Positions 56,001 to 63,795 of a stretch of DNA of 64,000 nucleotides are shown here, piece after piece. The position numbers and the translations under genes were made by a program. Below the pieces are notes generated by a model. It worked only from the letters and a program-made list of their open reading frames with translations. It was not told where the DNA came from and did no database searches. Each line of letters opens with the position of its first letter. Position 1 is the stretch's first letter. The DNA is from Incurvaria masculella (Eukaryota > Arthropoda > Insecta > Lepidoptera > Incurvariidae): positions 6,714,501 to 6,778,500 of the forward strand of contig OX335641.1 of NCBI GenBank assembly GCA_946894095.1, read 5' to 3'.

Positions 56001-57317
56001 ACATTACTAGTCCAACGTTATGGAAATGAAAGATTAGTTAGCTCTTGATAAGTTACTGGAATCATCCTAACAGAATCATTATCACAACTAGAAAACTTGT
56101 AAAATTATTGATAATATCTAGTTTTTATAATACGTAACAAAAAGTCAATTTCTTCTTCAAGGTCTGACTGATTAACTATAGTTTTTTTTTTATGTGACTG
56201 GACATGGATGGCTAATACCACACCTTCTGTCATGGTATTAGCCCAACACACCACATGGGAACTAGGTGCCATGCCAGGACCTTCCTTATATTGCACGGCT
56301 ACATTGAACTGGATGGAAAACACGGACAATTTTTCATTGCCGCTTCGACCATCGATCATCAAATGCGATGGTACCAACCCGGGCGGGATAAACCCTACCA
56401 CCTAGTAAGGTTTATTTTATTTTTTTATAGAAAGACTGGCATGTTTCGCTAACAGGTCCATTTTTTATGTAACTTGACATGGCTGGCTAATAAATACCAC
56501 ATCTCTTGTCATGATATTAAAATTCGTTGCCATGATTTATATTGCTCAACTTTATTGAATTGGGTTGAAAACAGGGATTATTTGTATTGTCACTTAGACT
56601 ATCTTTCATTAAATGCGATAGTCCCAGCCCAGGCGGGATCGTTCATATCAACTAGTAAGCAAGGTATGGATCTATAGTTTAATAACGACATTTTTAATGA
56701 CATTAATGACGAATTATTTAATCGCCTCTTACGAGCGTAGTCTTTTCTCGTGCACACAACACAGCGATATTGTTTATCTCTAAAACGTTGATTTATTTTA
56801 GGGAAAGGGGCCAATGACCACATACTGGTTAATAGGCGAGAAGCTGTCTAAAACCATCGAGGTCCAGAGCTCCTCAGAAGACGAGTTCGAGAGAATCAGA
56901 GACTCGAACCCGAGCATCGTATTTCAAGGGCCAGACAGCCCTGCAGTCACCACGACCAGTCCAAACCACTTCGCCGCCAACAGCATCGACCAAAACTCGA
57001 AACCCATCGAGATCCGCAGCGAGAGGGATCGAATCAAACACGAGATCGCTACGTTTGTCGCCAAGGACCTCATACATAATATCGACATCGCAGTCAAGGA
57101 ATTCCGAAAGTCACAAAGCAGCCAATCACTCTTGAGTAGAACTCCCAAAATTTGCAACGGCAATGACAGGGGTCTTATAACCCCGACTTACGATAAGGAG
57201 TTGGTTATCAGCAAGGGTACGGTTAGAAACGTCGTCAATAGGTTTAATAGCTGCATTCTCAGCAACGCCACAGACACACCCAATACAAAGGCCACCAAAC
57301 ACGATCAAAATGTATAA
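40963..57317 (+). CDS. Receptor-type guanylyl cyclase, 3' portion (7 exons)
   Basis: Makes cGMP from GTP; family members are single-pass membrane receptors that act as dimers. Exons: 40963(ATG)/40973-41098, 48777-48924, 53662-53811, 54392-54584, 55113-55287, 55743-55933, 56802-57317. Intron phases 1, 2, 2, 0, 1, 0 all agree, and coding from the ATG totals 1509 nt (502 aa plus stop). Domain order: a unique N-terminal stretch, the end of the kinase-homology region (RPDF), a coiled-coil linker, the class III cyclase domain, and a long polar tail. Residues for GTP choice (Glu in VETIGD, Cys in RYCLFGD), both metal Asp, and the Asn and Arg of NTASRM are present. It looks most like insect Gyc32E/Gyc76C or vertebrate natriuretic peptide receptors; which orthologue is unclear. 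Ligand-binding, membrane and main kinase-homology exons were not found upstream in this window. Confidence 0.9.
41045..41440 (+). repeat. 113-bp tandem array of exon 1/donor copies
   Basis: Units start at 41045, 41158, 41271 and 41384, exactly 113 bp apart, each opening ACTGCACACTGTCC or a close variant. The first unit includes the real 3' half of exon 1 and its donor. The later ones keep the exon-like part (CGACTACTGC, GAGGACACGTTTCGCC) but have GTTAGT or GTAACC in place of GTGAGT. A fifth, worn unit lies at about 41535-41610. Confidence 0.95.
41611..43037. other. Intron sequence; one repeat scrap at 42430-42580
   Basis: Lies inside the first visible cyclase intron. A (GTCA)n stretch at 42444-42460 leads into TTCACTGCTGGACATACGCC, part of a repeat common in lepidopteran DNA. 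The 144-codon frame at 41892-42326 shows no domain. Confidence 0.45.
43038..44196 (-). mobile_element. Tc1/mariner-type transposon, degenerate
   Basis: Inverted ends CAGGGTCCGTCACTCGAA (left) and TTCGAGTGACGGACCCTG (right) are flanked by TA at 43036-43037 and 44197-44198. Length is 1159 bp, near full size for the group. The - strand carries a decayed transposase: AKRRGGGHP and KTATS near 43910, a catalytic-core run with [20 protein letters not shown], and [19 protein letters not shown] at 43354-43581. Multiple frame breaks are present. It sits in a cyclase intron, on the strand opposite the gene. Confidence 0.92.
44197..44865. other. Intron sequence, nothing recognised
   Basis: No repeat end or exon that I can support. 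Confidence 0.4.
44866..45122 (-). repeat. 5S-headed SINE copy in cyclase intron
   Basis: Sense strand is -. In + orientation: TTCGACCATCGTTCATTCAA, CCCGGGCAGGAATAACCC, AATCCGAACCACGG, GTCAACCATCTAGAACCC, and a head ending GTCGCGCCACTGGCC. The T tract at the left is its poly-A. Confidence 0.8.
45123..46139. other. Intron sequence, nothing recognised
   Basis: GC content varies and a CCCCTGCCCCCTGCCC tract lies near 45567. No exon fitting the cyclase phase was found. Confidence 0.4.
46140..46330 (-). repeat. 3' end of a non-LTR retrotransposon
   Basis: Reverse complement of the 4650-4852 segment: AATAAATGAATAAATAAAT tail at the left, CAAAGGCGGACTTATC and CAACCTTTTGGGTGATGAGG further right. Confidence 0.7.
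46331..47342. other. Intron sequence, nothing recognised
   Basis: No exon or terminal-repeat structure that I can support. Confidence 0.4.
47343..47945 (+). repeat. ~140-bp tandem array of decayed exon 2 copies
   Basis: Four copies of the exon 2 acceptor plus the first ~100 bp of the exon, with AG at 47422, 47562, 47702 and 47843 (spacing 140, 140, 141), preceded by a partial unit at 47343-47420. Each begins CTTCACTTGTC then TTCACAG and GAAGTGCCGAGATGCGG-like sequence. Unlike the true exon at 48777 they have in-frame stops or gaps, and they lack the RPDF-coding end. Confidence 0.93.
47963..48320. mobile_element. Foldback MITE in cyclase intron
   Basis: Arms of about 110 bp (47963-48070 and 48205-48320) are near-perfect inverted repeats containing CCAATAAAATATTTAAG, GAGTCGGCGGCAACATG and ACAAAAGATTAGAAATATTC. 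The centre has a GC-rich CGCGCGGGGCGCG core. It lies between the decayed exon array and the real exon 2. No coding capacity. Confidence 0.9.
48321..48744. other. Intron sequence, nothing recognised
   Basis: AT-rich; an AAATATTTTATT motif recurs and may be a worn extension of the MITE. Confidence 0.4.
48777..48924 (+). CDS. Cyclase exon 2, end of kinase-homology region
   Basis: Acceptor TTGTCGTTCACAG ends at 48776 and donor GTAAGC begins at 48925; 148 nt, phases 1 and 2. It reads [18 protein letters not shown], then [20 protein letters not shown] and IQKINK. RPDF followed by a helix ending in a Lys/Asn pair is the standard end of the kinase-homology domain in receptor guanylyl cyclases, just before the dimerisation helix. 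The Ser/Pro-rich first half is not typical of that domain. The match of phase to exon 3 gives KINKDCETST across the junction. Confidence 0.82.
48952..49242 (+). repeat. Repeat A, full copy, 27 bp after exon 2
   Basis: TTAGGGTTCCGTACCC at the left, GTCCGTCCGTCCGTCCGTC in the middle, and ACTCGCACTTGGCCGGTTTT at the right. Confidence 0.9.
49640..50640 (-). pseudogene. Tc1/mariner remnant, rearranged
   Basis: The - strand translation of 49670-49900 contains [27 protein letters not shown] and [11 protein letters not shown], with a RGGHFE-like end, matching the C-terminal part of mariner-related transposases (the SPDLNPLDY motif holds the last catalytic Asp). An internal inverted duplication (AAGGTAAATGGCTG at 49924 and CAGCCATTTACCTT at 50142) and many stops show rearrangement. 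Terminal repeats were not resolved. Confidence 0.65.
50641..51413. other. Intron sequence, nothing recognised
   Basis: Short TTAGG-like units near 50925-50945 (GTTAGGTTAGGACAGGTTAG). No exon that I can support. Confidence 0.4.
51414..51963 (-). mobile_element. TTAA-type MITE, copy 3, in cyclase intron
   Basis: TTAAGGCGGCCCAACCCGC at the left and CGGGTTGGGCCGCCTTAA at the right, TTAA on both flanks, 550 bp. It is in reverse orientation relative to 19232-19763 and homologous throughout. Confidence 0.9.
51964..53661. other. Intron sequence, nothing recognised
   Basis: GC-richer around 52500-52680, AT-rich beyond. No exon fits the phase 2 gap between cyclase exons 2 and 3, and none is needed. 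Confidence 0.45.
53662..53811 (+). CDS. Cyclase exon 3, dimerisation/signalling helix
   Basis: Acceptor ATTGTGTGCAG, donor GTATGT; 150 nt, phase 2 at both ends. It reads [20 protein letters not shown], then [20 protein letters not shown] and P. This is the heptad-rich linker that joins the kinase-homology domain to the catalytic domain in receptor and soluble cyclases and sets the dimer. [15 protein letters not shown] is close to invariant in animal receptor guanylyl cyclases. Confidence 0.95.
54392..54584 (+). CDS. Cyclase exon 4, catalytic domain, first part
   Basis: Acceptor TTTTTTTATGTCCCTAG, donor GTACAA; 193 nt, ends in phase 0. It reads [20 protein letters not shown], then [20 protein letters not shown] and [20 protein letters not shown]. 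The Asp of FSDIIGF is the first metal-binding residue of class III cyclases. The exon ends at DVYK, directly before the guanine-selecting Glu. Confidence 0.97.
55113..55287 (+). CDS. Cyclase exon 5, catalytic domain, middle
   Basis: Acceptor TTTCCCTTTTTAG, donor GTAGGA; 175 nt. It opens [19 protein letters not shown], with the Glu that selects guanine and the second metal Asp (of GDAY). It continues with [17 protein letters not shown] and ends LLRIGMHS plus one base of a Gly codon (phase 1). Confidence 0.97.
55743..55933 (+). CDS. Cyclase exon 6, catalytic domain, last part
   Basis: Acceptor TTATTTCCCGCCAG, donor GTAAGC; 191 nt. It reads [20 protein letters not shown], then [20 protein letters not shown]. 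The Cys of YCLFGD is the second guanine-specificity residue, and Asn and Arg of NTASRM stabilise the transition state. Ends at GEITLK in phase 0. Confidence 0.97.
56180..56410 (-). repeat. SINE, headless copy, in last cyclase intron
   Basis: Sense strand is -. Poly-A (T9 at 56182) at the left, then GGCTAATACCACACC, GGGAACTAGGTGCC, GGCTACATTGAACTGGATGG, and CCCGGGCGGGATAAACCC. Similarity stops at CACCTAGTAAGG, so it is 5'-truncated. Confidence 0.85.
56455..56690 (-). repeat. SINE, second diverged headless copy
   Basis: TTGACATGGCTGGCTAAT, TTTATTGAATTGGGTTG, AAATGCGATAGTCCC and CCAGGCGGGATCG mark an older copy next to the previous one, in the same orientation. Confidence 0.7.
56802..57317 (+). 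CDS. Cyclase exon 7, domain end and C-terminal tail
   Basis: Acceptor GATTTATTTTAG; 516 nt to a TAA at 57315-57317. It starts [14 protein letters not shown], the standard final strand of guanylyl cyclase domains, then about 155 residues of polar, low-complexity tail rich in Ser, Thr, Asn and Asp (for example [16 protein letters not shown]). No domain was recognised in the tail. Long divergent tails are known from insect receptor guanylyl cyclases, and sites for kinases or binding partners are possible but not shown. Confidence 0.93.
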   Translation, partial: GKGPMTTYWLIGEKLSKTIEVQSSSEDEFERIRDSNPSIVFQGPDSPAVTTTSPNHFAANSIDQNSKPIEIRSERDRIKHEIATFVAKDLIHNIDIAVKEFRKSQSSQSLLSRTPKICNGNDRGLITPTYDKELVISKGTVRNVVNRFNSCILSNATDTPNTKATKHDQNV

Positions 57318-57536
57318 ATTATTGCACGTAGAATTGTTTAAAGGTGATCTCCATAAAGGTAAAATCGCATTGGCTTGTTTCAATATTTCATATTTATCAT
57401 ACGTTATTAATGTGACATTGGCTGGCGCTTATTTATTGCTTCCCCTACTTTATCATTCAAGTAATTCAGCTCGGGCCATTGAGGATCAAACAACGTTTTA
57501 TACAATTTGTATTTTAATTTGAACAAAGTGATTTCA

Positions 57537-57542
57537 AATAAA
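57537..57542 (+). terminator. Poly(A) signal of the cyclase gene
   Basis: AATAAA 220 bases after the stop codon, followed by a T-rich stretch. It is the first canonical signal downstream of the stop. Confidence 0.75.
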
Positions 57543-59102
57543 AGCTTGGACCCATTTTGAGCATTCATTTTTGGCTTGCAAAAAAATAGATGAGGGTAGG
57601 TGTTAGGTTTCTTGTTATGGACTGCACTTTATGAAGGTTAACTTCAAAAGTAGCAAGCACCGAATTACAAGAAAATTTAGGTTATACTTTCCGTCCGGTG
57701 CAACTCGGATTTGACACGAAAGATGGAGCGAAAGCAGAATTCTCGCTTCCAAATCATTTTCAAACATATTATCATTATATCTTTTCTTTAATTAAAGTCT
57801 AGATTCTTCTGAAATGTAATCTGTGGCATGGCTTACATTATTCTCGTGGCCAAAATTAGGAACCCCTTCTAGAAAAAACTGGCCTCCGATTCTCGATGTG
57901 CTAAACTTTGTCAACCATACGTATTTGTTTGCGGTACTATCGATCGATCCTTTCGGTCACCACGGACTATAGTTTCAAAGTACCTCTGGTTAAATACCTC
58001 GTCACTGTGGTATAAATAACCTGATTACAAGACCTTTGGACACAGTAAACGTTCCTAGCTACCTAGAGCCACCAGAAATAAGCCGCTGCGACGGAAAAAG
58101 GCTGGACTAACTTTAGTTTGTTTGAACTCTTCGGTGCTCTTGCGTTCGCCGTAGGTAGATAGATGGTCATCAGATGTTAGTTTTTCAGAATGCGTAGGAA
58201 AAGTACGCGAACATGTATTGATTCAAAAGAGGAACTCACAAAACATATTAGGCACCATAGAACAGCGGCGGAACTGGAAGACATTTTCAAATTAATAAAG
58301 TTTAAGTTACTAGTAATTACTGTATTGTATTAATTTACCAGATAACATTCTACATAACAGAATATATAATATAAGCATAGAAACGAAACGAAAAATATGT
58401 ATGTTTTAAAGACGATTTGTACCTAGATATTATTGTGCCAAAGATAATTTATAAGTTAAAATTAATTAATTATGTACCTGAAAATAATAATGATCTCATA
58501 TGTTACGCAATTTGACATGGTTTTAGCATTTATTTTATTATAATAAAAGTTTGTTGAAGAGTCACTGAAGGACATATACGAAATATTGTAGGTATTAGGA
58601 TTATTTCAACGTACATATTTGTTGCAAGAAGCAAAATAGGTTACTATTGGTTGATTATTGAGTTAAAATTGTTAGAAATGTATATGCAATATGTGTTTGA
58701 AAGGAATCAAATGTGATTTAAGAACAAAGATAACCATTCAAAGATTAATCTAAATTCAGAGATTTTAAAAACGTGTCTGTGGACCACAATAAAAGTATTG
58801 TTATCTAAAGAATAAATTACATATTTTAATACATATACCATGGCAGTAAATTAGGGACTTTTGGAAACTGTAATTTCTAGTTAACATCTCTGTAGTAATT
58901 CTTAAGCCTTTTGTACCTACTGTCCTATCTAGCCATAGAAATAATGATAATTATTCTTAAATTAGGTCATAAAATTCATATTATACACATATAACTTTTA
59001 ACTTATCATAATGCCTGAGCCATAGTTGAATAATATTTATTTACTATTTTTTTTTTAAATAACGTTTCCCTTCCGTTATTGAAGTGAACAAAATAGCGAA
59101 TA
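57543..59102. other. Downstream region, nothing recognised
   Basis: AT-rich intergenic DNA or extended 3' UTR. No exon or RNA that I can support. Confidence 0.45.
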
Positions 59103-59292
59103 ATACTTAATGTTTACGTAAATACAGTGTTACGTAAAGCTTACTTCTTTCCAACGTTTGGTCCACCACGTTGCGGACTTCATAAGGATCGCGGCGCGAC
59201 CTCGAGGACTGGACGACGCGTCAGAAAGAAGTAAGCTTTACTTAACACCAGTCCTGCTTAACACTGTATATCCGTAAACATTAAGTATTATG
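59103..59292. repeat. Foldback-like repeat D, short copy
   Basis: Inverted ends AATACTTAATGTTTACG and CGTAAACATTAAGTATTA, with a second pair AAAGCTTACTTCTTTC and GAAAGAAGTAAGCTTT. The interior (GGTCCACCACGTTGCGG, GGCGCGACCTCGAGG, GACTGGACGACGCGTCAG) is the reverse complement of blocks in 10836-11256. Confidence 0.8.
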
Positions 59293-59392
59293 TCGAACAA
59301 TAGTGAAAATCTAAACAAACAAAATAGCAAATATTCTGATTTCAATTCAAATTATATTAGCAACAATGTACACAACATGTAGTCTAAAGGTC

Positions 59393-59661
59393 TTTTTCAC
59401 CTACTGTTGATTAGCTTAATCGCCACATATTAAGGGCAGCTCGAAATCAATACCAGTACAGTAAGTGGTGAAAACAAAGTGCTGATTTATTTTGATGTGC
59501 CGATTAAGCAACACAATAATTGGTCCTGATTTATTTGAATCGACACTTAAAGGGCCTTTATTGCTAAAGTGCTGATTATCTTGTACTGGTATTGATTGCA
59601 AGCTGTTAAGAAAGCCCCTTAATATGTGGCCATTAAGCTAATCAGCAGTAGGAGAAAATGG
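59393..59661. mobile_element. MITE E, complete copy
   Basis: About 269 bp with ~43-bp inverted ends: TTTTTCACCTACTGTTGATT and on to CACATATTAAGGG at the left, CCCTTAATATGTGGCC and on to CAGCAGTAGGAGAAAA at the right. A half copy is at 22785-22915. Confidence 0.85.
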
Positions 59662-59734
59662 CCCTAATTGTTATAAAACTTCAGATATTTATCAAATAAA
59701 TAAATGTATATAAATAAAAATATTTTCCTAATTT

Positions 59735-59998
59735 ATGGAACTGGACATGGTTGGCTAATACCTCACCATTGCCATCATCAAAACACCACAGAGAAATTAA
59801 GTGCCATACCAGGACTTCCTTATATTACACGACTGCTAAAACCAGGACTATTTTCGTTGCCGCTTTAACTTTCATTCAATCCGATGGTACGAAACTGAGT
59901 GGGATTACTTCCTCCTAATAAATTAAAGAAGAACAGTTTTAAGTCCGAACCAGGGCCACCATAAATCGGTCGTAGGGTCACCCAGGTCCAGAATTCAA
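59735..59998 (-). repeat. SINE copy, diverged
   Basis: In + orientation: GGACATGGTTGGCTAATACC, GTGCCATACCAGGAC, CATTCAATCCGATGGTACG, GTCACCCAGGTCCAG. The head is cut off at the junction with repeat A at about 60010. Confidence 0.75.
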
Positions 59999-60009
59999 CC
60001 GCCTTTAAC

Positions 60010-60248
60010 GTTTTTAGGGTTCCGTATCCAAAGGGTGCCAACAGAACCCCATTACTAAAACCTCTGCTGTCCGTCTGTCACAAAGCTGTACCTCATGAAC
60101 CGTAATAGGTAGGCAGCTGAAATTTTCACAGATAACAACGAAAATAAAATAATAATAACATACAAAAATCGTTATTTTTTGTGTTAAATCTTGTACGATG
60201 GTACGGAACCCTTCGTGTGCGAGTCCGACCTGCACTTGGCAGGTTTTT
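60010..60248 (+). repeat. Repeat A, shortened copy
   Basis: TTTAGGGTTCCGTATCC at the left, a reduced GTCC tract, GGTAGGCAGCTGAAATTTTC, and CCTGCACTTGGCAGGTTTTT at the right. Confidence 0.88.
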
Positions 60249-60566
60249 TTTACTAATTTTATTTATTTCTTCTTTATTATGGTATATTCCTTTCTTTCCT
60301 GTACCCGCAACGGCTAATAGTCGACTGCTTTTAGGTCTATCCCGGTTGAACTAACTGTAACCGATATTACATAGTCGGCTAGAAATAAGTATAGAGTTTT
60401 TTTTAGGTTCTACGGTTATTCTATGCCGCATAATATACACATAATTTAACCAAACCAGGTAAGGTTAGGATAGTTAGCATAACCAATCAATCTGAATGTA
60501 ACCTAACCCAGCTTAACCTAACCTAATCAGTAATCGGTTTTACTACCAAGTTGTAGCCTTTCTGAA

Positions 60567-60957
60567 ATTTTTTTTTTTTTTTTTTTATGTGACTGGACAT
60601 GATGGCTAATTCCACACCTTCTGTCATGGTATTAGCCCAACACACCACATGGGAACTAGGTGCCATGCCAGGACCTTCCTTATATTGCTCGGCTACATTG
60701 AACTGGAAGGAAAACACGGACAATTTTCATTGCCGCTTCGACCATCGTTCATTCAATGCGATGGTACCAACCCGGGCGGGATTAACCCTACCACCTAGTA
60801 AGTAAGGAAGGGGACCTACAGTTTAACGTGGAATCCGAACCACGGCCAGCCTCTCTCAACGGTCTAATGGTCACCCATCCAAGACCAGACCGGACCCAGC
60901 GTTGCTTAACTTCGGAGAGCGATCGCCGAAGTGTCGCGCCACTGGGCCACTGAGGCT
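60567..60957 (-). repeat. SINE with 5S rRNA-like head, best copy
   Basis: Sense strand is -. It starts near 60957 with (on -) CAGTGGCCCAGTGGCGCG, then CGAAGTTAAGCAACGCTGGG and CTTGGATGGGTGACC. The latter two match the internal promoter region (A-box to C-box) of animal 5S rRNA, the signature of SINE3-type elements. The body follows with GGTTCGGATTCCACG and GGTTGGTACCATCGC. It ends in a 20-nt A tract (T run at 60568-60586). Length is about 390 bp. Confidence 0.85.
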
Positions 60958-63499
60958 GACAATACAATACGCTAGACCTAGTTTTAGCCTACCGCGACCG
61001 ACTGCATAGCATACGCCAAGAAAAAGGCCAAAGTCAGCTAAGCCCGGGTTCAGTCTAGTACCTACTTAGTATTAACCATAACATACATATATGTAGATAT
61101 TCGCATGGATAGTGTCCACTTTTAGAATTGCGCAATTTCAGTAATCTGCGTGATATTTATTACGCTGAATGCGCTGTTATTGTGTAGGTATATTATGGTA
61201 ACTCCTGGAACAGTAAATATATAGTTCGATACGAGCGACGTAGAAGCTTCGTCGGTGCACTGAAGGTTGGAATTATTCAAAGCAGTTCAGCGGCGAATGT
61301 TTTATTCAAGGGGCCTTCACAAGTCGGTTCTGATTACGTTCGTATTAACATAATAACCCCTTTCTTGGCGTGGTTTAAGCAATAACTGAGTTTCATGAAA
61401 ATGGTATTTTGGATATGTATATGTGCTTTCTATCTTACTCATTCCCGAAGAGTAAATTCTATTACAAATATTGCTTAAATGAAGCACTAAGGGACGTGAG
61501 TCAACCTTTTAGCGTGGGCTTACCTGCCGATGGACGTCGCCCGATGACTGTAACGAAGTGGAGGAAAACTCGTACAATTCGATTCAAATAAGAATAGGAC
61601 GGGGACCACCGCCATTTTGAATGTCAAACTGCTAAAGCCAATTAACTTCATATGGAGCAAAAAAAGTTTTACGAGCCACAGATGACTCTAAGAAATGCGG
61701 TTGCAGCGTAAATTATTTTAATGAAAATAGATAGAAAGGCGGGATGAAACAGAACTACTTCTGGTCTTCGACACACTCAAAAATACAAGAAACCAAAATA
61801 AATCCTTGGAAAACACTCACCGGTTGATGGCATCAGTTCTCAGCACACCAAGGCCCTGGATTTCTGATGAATATGAGCGAACACACCAGCGTGGTGATTC
61901 GCGCACTGCAATCCAACGTCTTTAGCACATGTTCACTAGATCGTTCCAATAGTTCGTAATTGAGAGGTTATGTAACACTCCTAGGAGGTATAAAACGTCC
62001 AAAATATATGATGTTTATAGATTACGTTTACTCCATGACATGTTGCGCGTCTCGCGGTTCGAACGGAACAGGAAGCACCATAGACTAAATGGGAAGCACT
62101 CTGGCAGCGAGCTGTATTAGCGCGCTGCCTAACGTTTTTGGTAACTGTCACATGCATGCTGTACGAGTAGGTCAAACATTTTGAAGTCCATGCATGCTGA
62201 AGCGTTTCCGATCAATTGGAATGCGTTCTTTTAAAATGTAAGAAATATTTTTAAGTGGCCCAAACAAAAGTTTTTACAAAAAAACATTTAGTGAACATTT
62301 AGAGAGAACAATTTGTTTTAGCTAAATATTTATTTGAAGAACAGAGATTCAAATAATATTCAACAACGTGATAACAAACATAATTTACCAATGAAATAAC
62401 GAAACTGTGGTACTTTTGGGGATATCCGCGACATCGACACAAAATAACCACATAAAACAGATAATCACGGATAGCAAAGTACAGCCCCCCGTACTCATAC
62501 GTCACATATTCTGTGATCAACTCAATGTCATCCCACACAACATCCTACACTGTGTAGATTTGTGTGTTATAGTGTCGCTATCACGGCAAGGCAGAAACGC
62601 AAAAAAATAAACTACAAAGAAACGCAAACATGTACACGCACATACTCGGATCAAACCTCGATTCTGATGGATGGAAAAAAGTGTCAGGCTTCCTTTGAAG
62701 CGGATGTTTCCCGTGTAAACCAGTGTGGACGTGTCGACCGTACTTTCCGCGCTAATTCGAGTGAAGTTAGTCACGAGCCTCGTCCTATTCTTATTTGAAT
62801 CACATTGTACCTACCTTGTCTAATTTTATTCCAAAAAGATAACTTAAAATAATTTGATTCGCACGTAAAATAGGTTTGCACACTCGTGTTATCTAAAAAC
62901 AATATTTACAAAAATTGCACAAGACTTGTGATTATGCTATGCTATTAATTTCTTACACTTGATTAGGTAACTGTTCCCACTCCATGGGATTGGTGCCATT
63001 TTACACTTGTTTACTTATTCGGATGGTTCATGCTAGACCTTGGAAATGCTTCTCATTTGGGAGCGTATGAATGTATCAATGTGATAAAATAGCTAAAAGC
63101 AGATAAGCTCCAAGCAGTTGTCGGTGCCCGCCTTCGCCGGAAAGACGTCAAACGGTGCCGCAGTTCACCAGCCACTCTACATGCGATTATATGGTGTGAG
63201 CCAGGCTAGTGCTCCAAATACCCAGCATCGGAAAAGAAGGTAGGTGATTAGTTTTGCATTTTGTATTTGAAATATAATATGAGATATAACTGTGGAGTCT
63301 ATTTAAGTTCAAAAATTTTATGGTAACTGAGTATCCACAAGCATATAATTAACTTTCTTTATTTGTTAGTAAACTAAATTGATTACCTATGTATCGTCTT
63401 ATTACCACCACCACGCAGAACGGTAAAACGCAATGTGTTCGCTATTATTGTTTGCCCATATTTAGTAGAAAAAAACATTATTAGAAAAGAATAAGTTTT
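60958..63499. other. No gene recognised
   Basis: Mixed composition with many short frames but no domain. The small GC-richer segment at 63115-63215 could be an exon on the - strand, but it has stops in the frames I checked and no convincing acceptor. Confidence 0.4.
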
Positions 63500-63676
63500 C
63501 CTAGGGAACCTACAGTTTTACATGGATTCCGAACCATGGAGCAGCTCGCATTTGTGACGAAATGCACTTATCGAACTCAGAAAGAGAAAGAAAGTGGTGC
63601 TTCTCGGGGCGAGGAATCAAAACAAGACCACTGGTATGCTAGACCAGTCCCCCGCCACTAGGCGACGAGCCGCTGA
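63500..63676 (-). repeat. SINE, tRNA-headed, truncated at its 3' side
   Basis: Sense strand is -. The head reads (on -) CGTCGCCTAGTGGCGGG (A-box-like) and GTTTTGATTCCTCGCCCCG (B-box-like), then the CTTTCTTTCTC linker and GGTTCGGAATCC body start. Same head type as 31290-31690. It lies 43 bp past the poly(A) signal of the right-edge gene. Confidence 0.75.
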
Positions 63677-63718
63677 AAATGTAGAGAATGCTAAATAAAA
63701 ATAAGGCAGAAGATTCGT

Positions 63719-63724
63719 TTTATT
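63719..63724 (-). terminator. Poly(A) signal of right-edge gene
   Basis: TTTATT on + is AATAAA on -, 72 bases after the stop codon of the - strand frame. Confidence 0.65.
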
Positions 63725-63795
63725 TAGTTATTTTACAAAAGTTATCGCTATTTACATTTACTTATCATGTTAGCCTACAATTGAACTCTGAGCAT

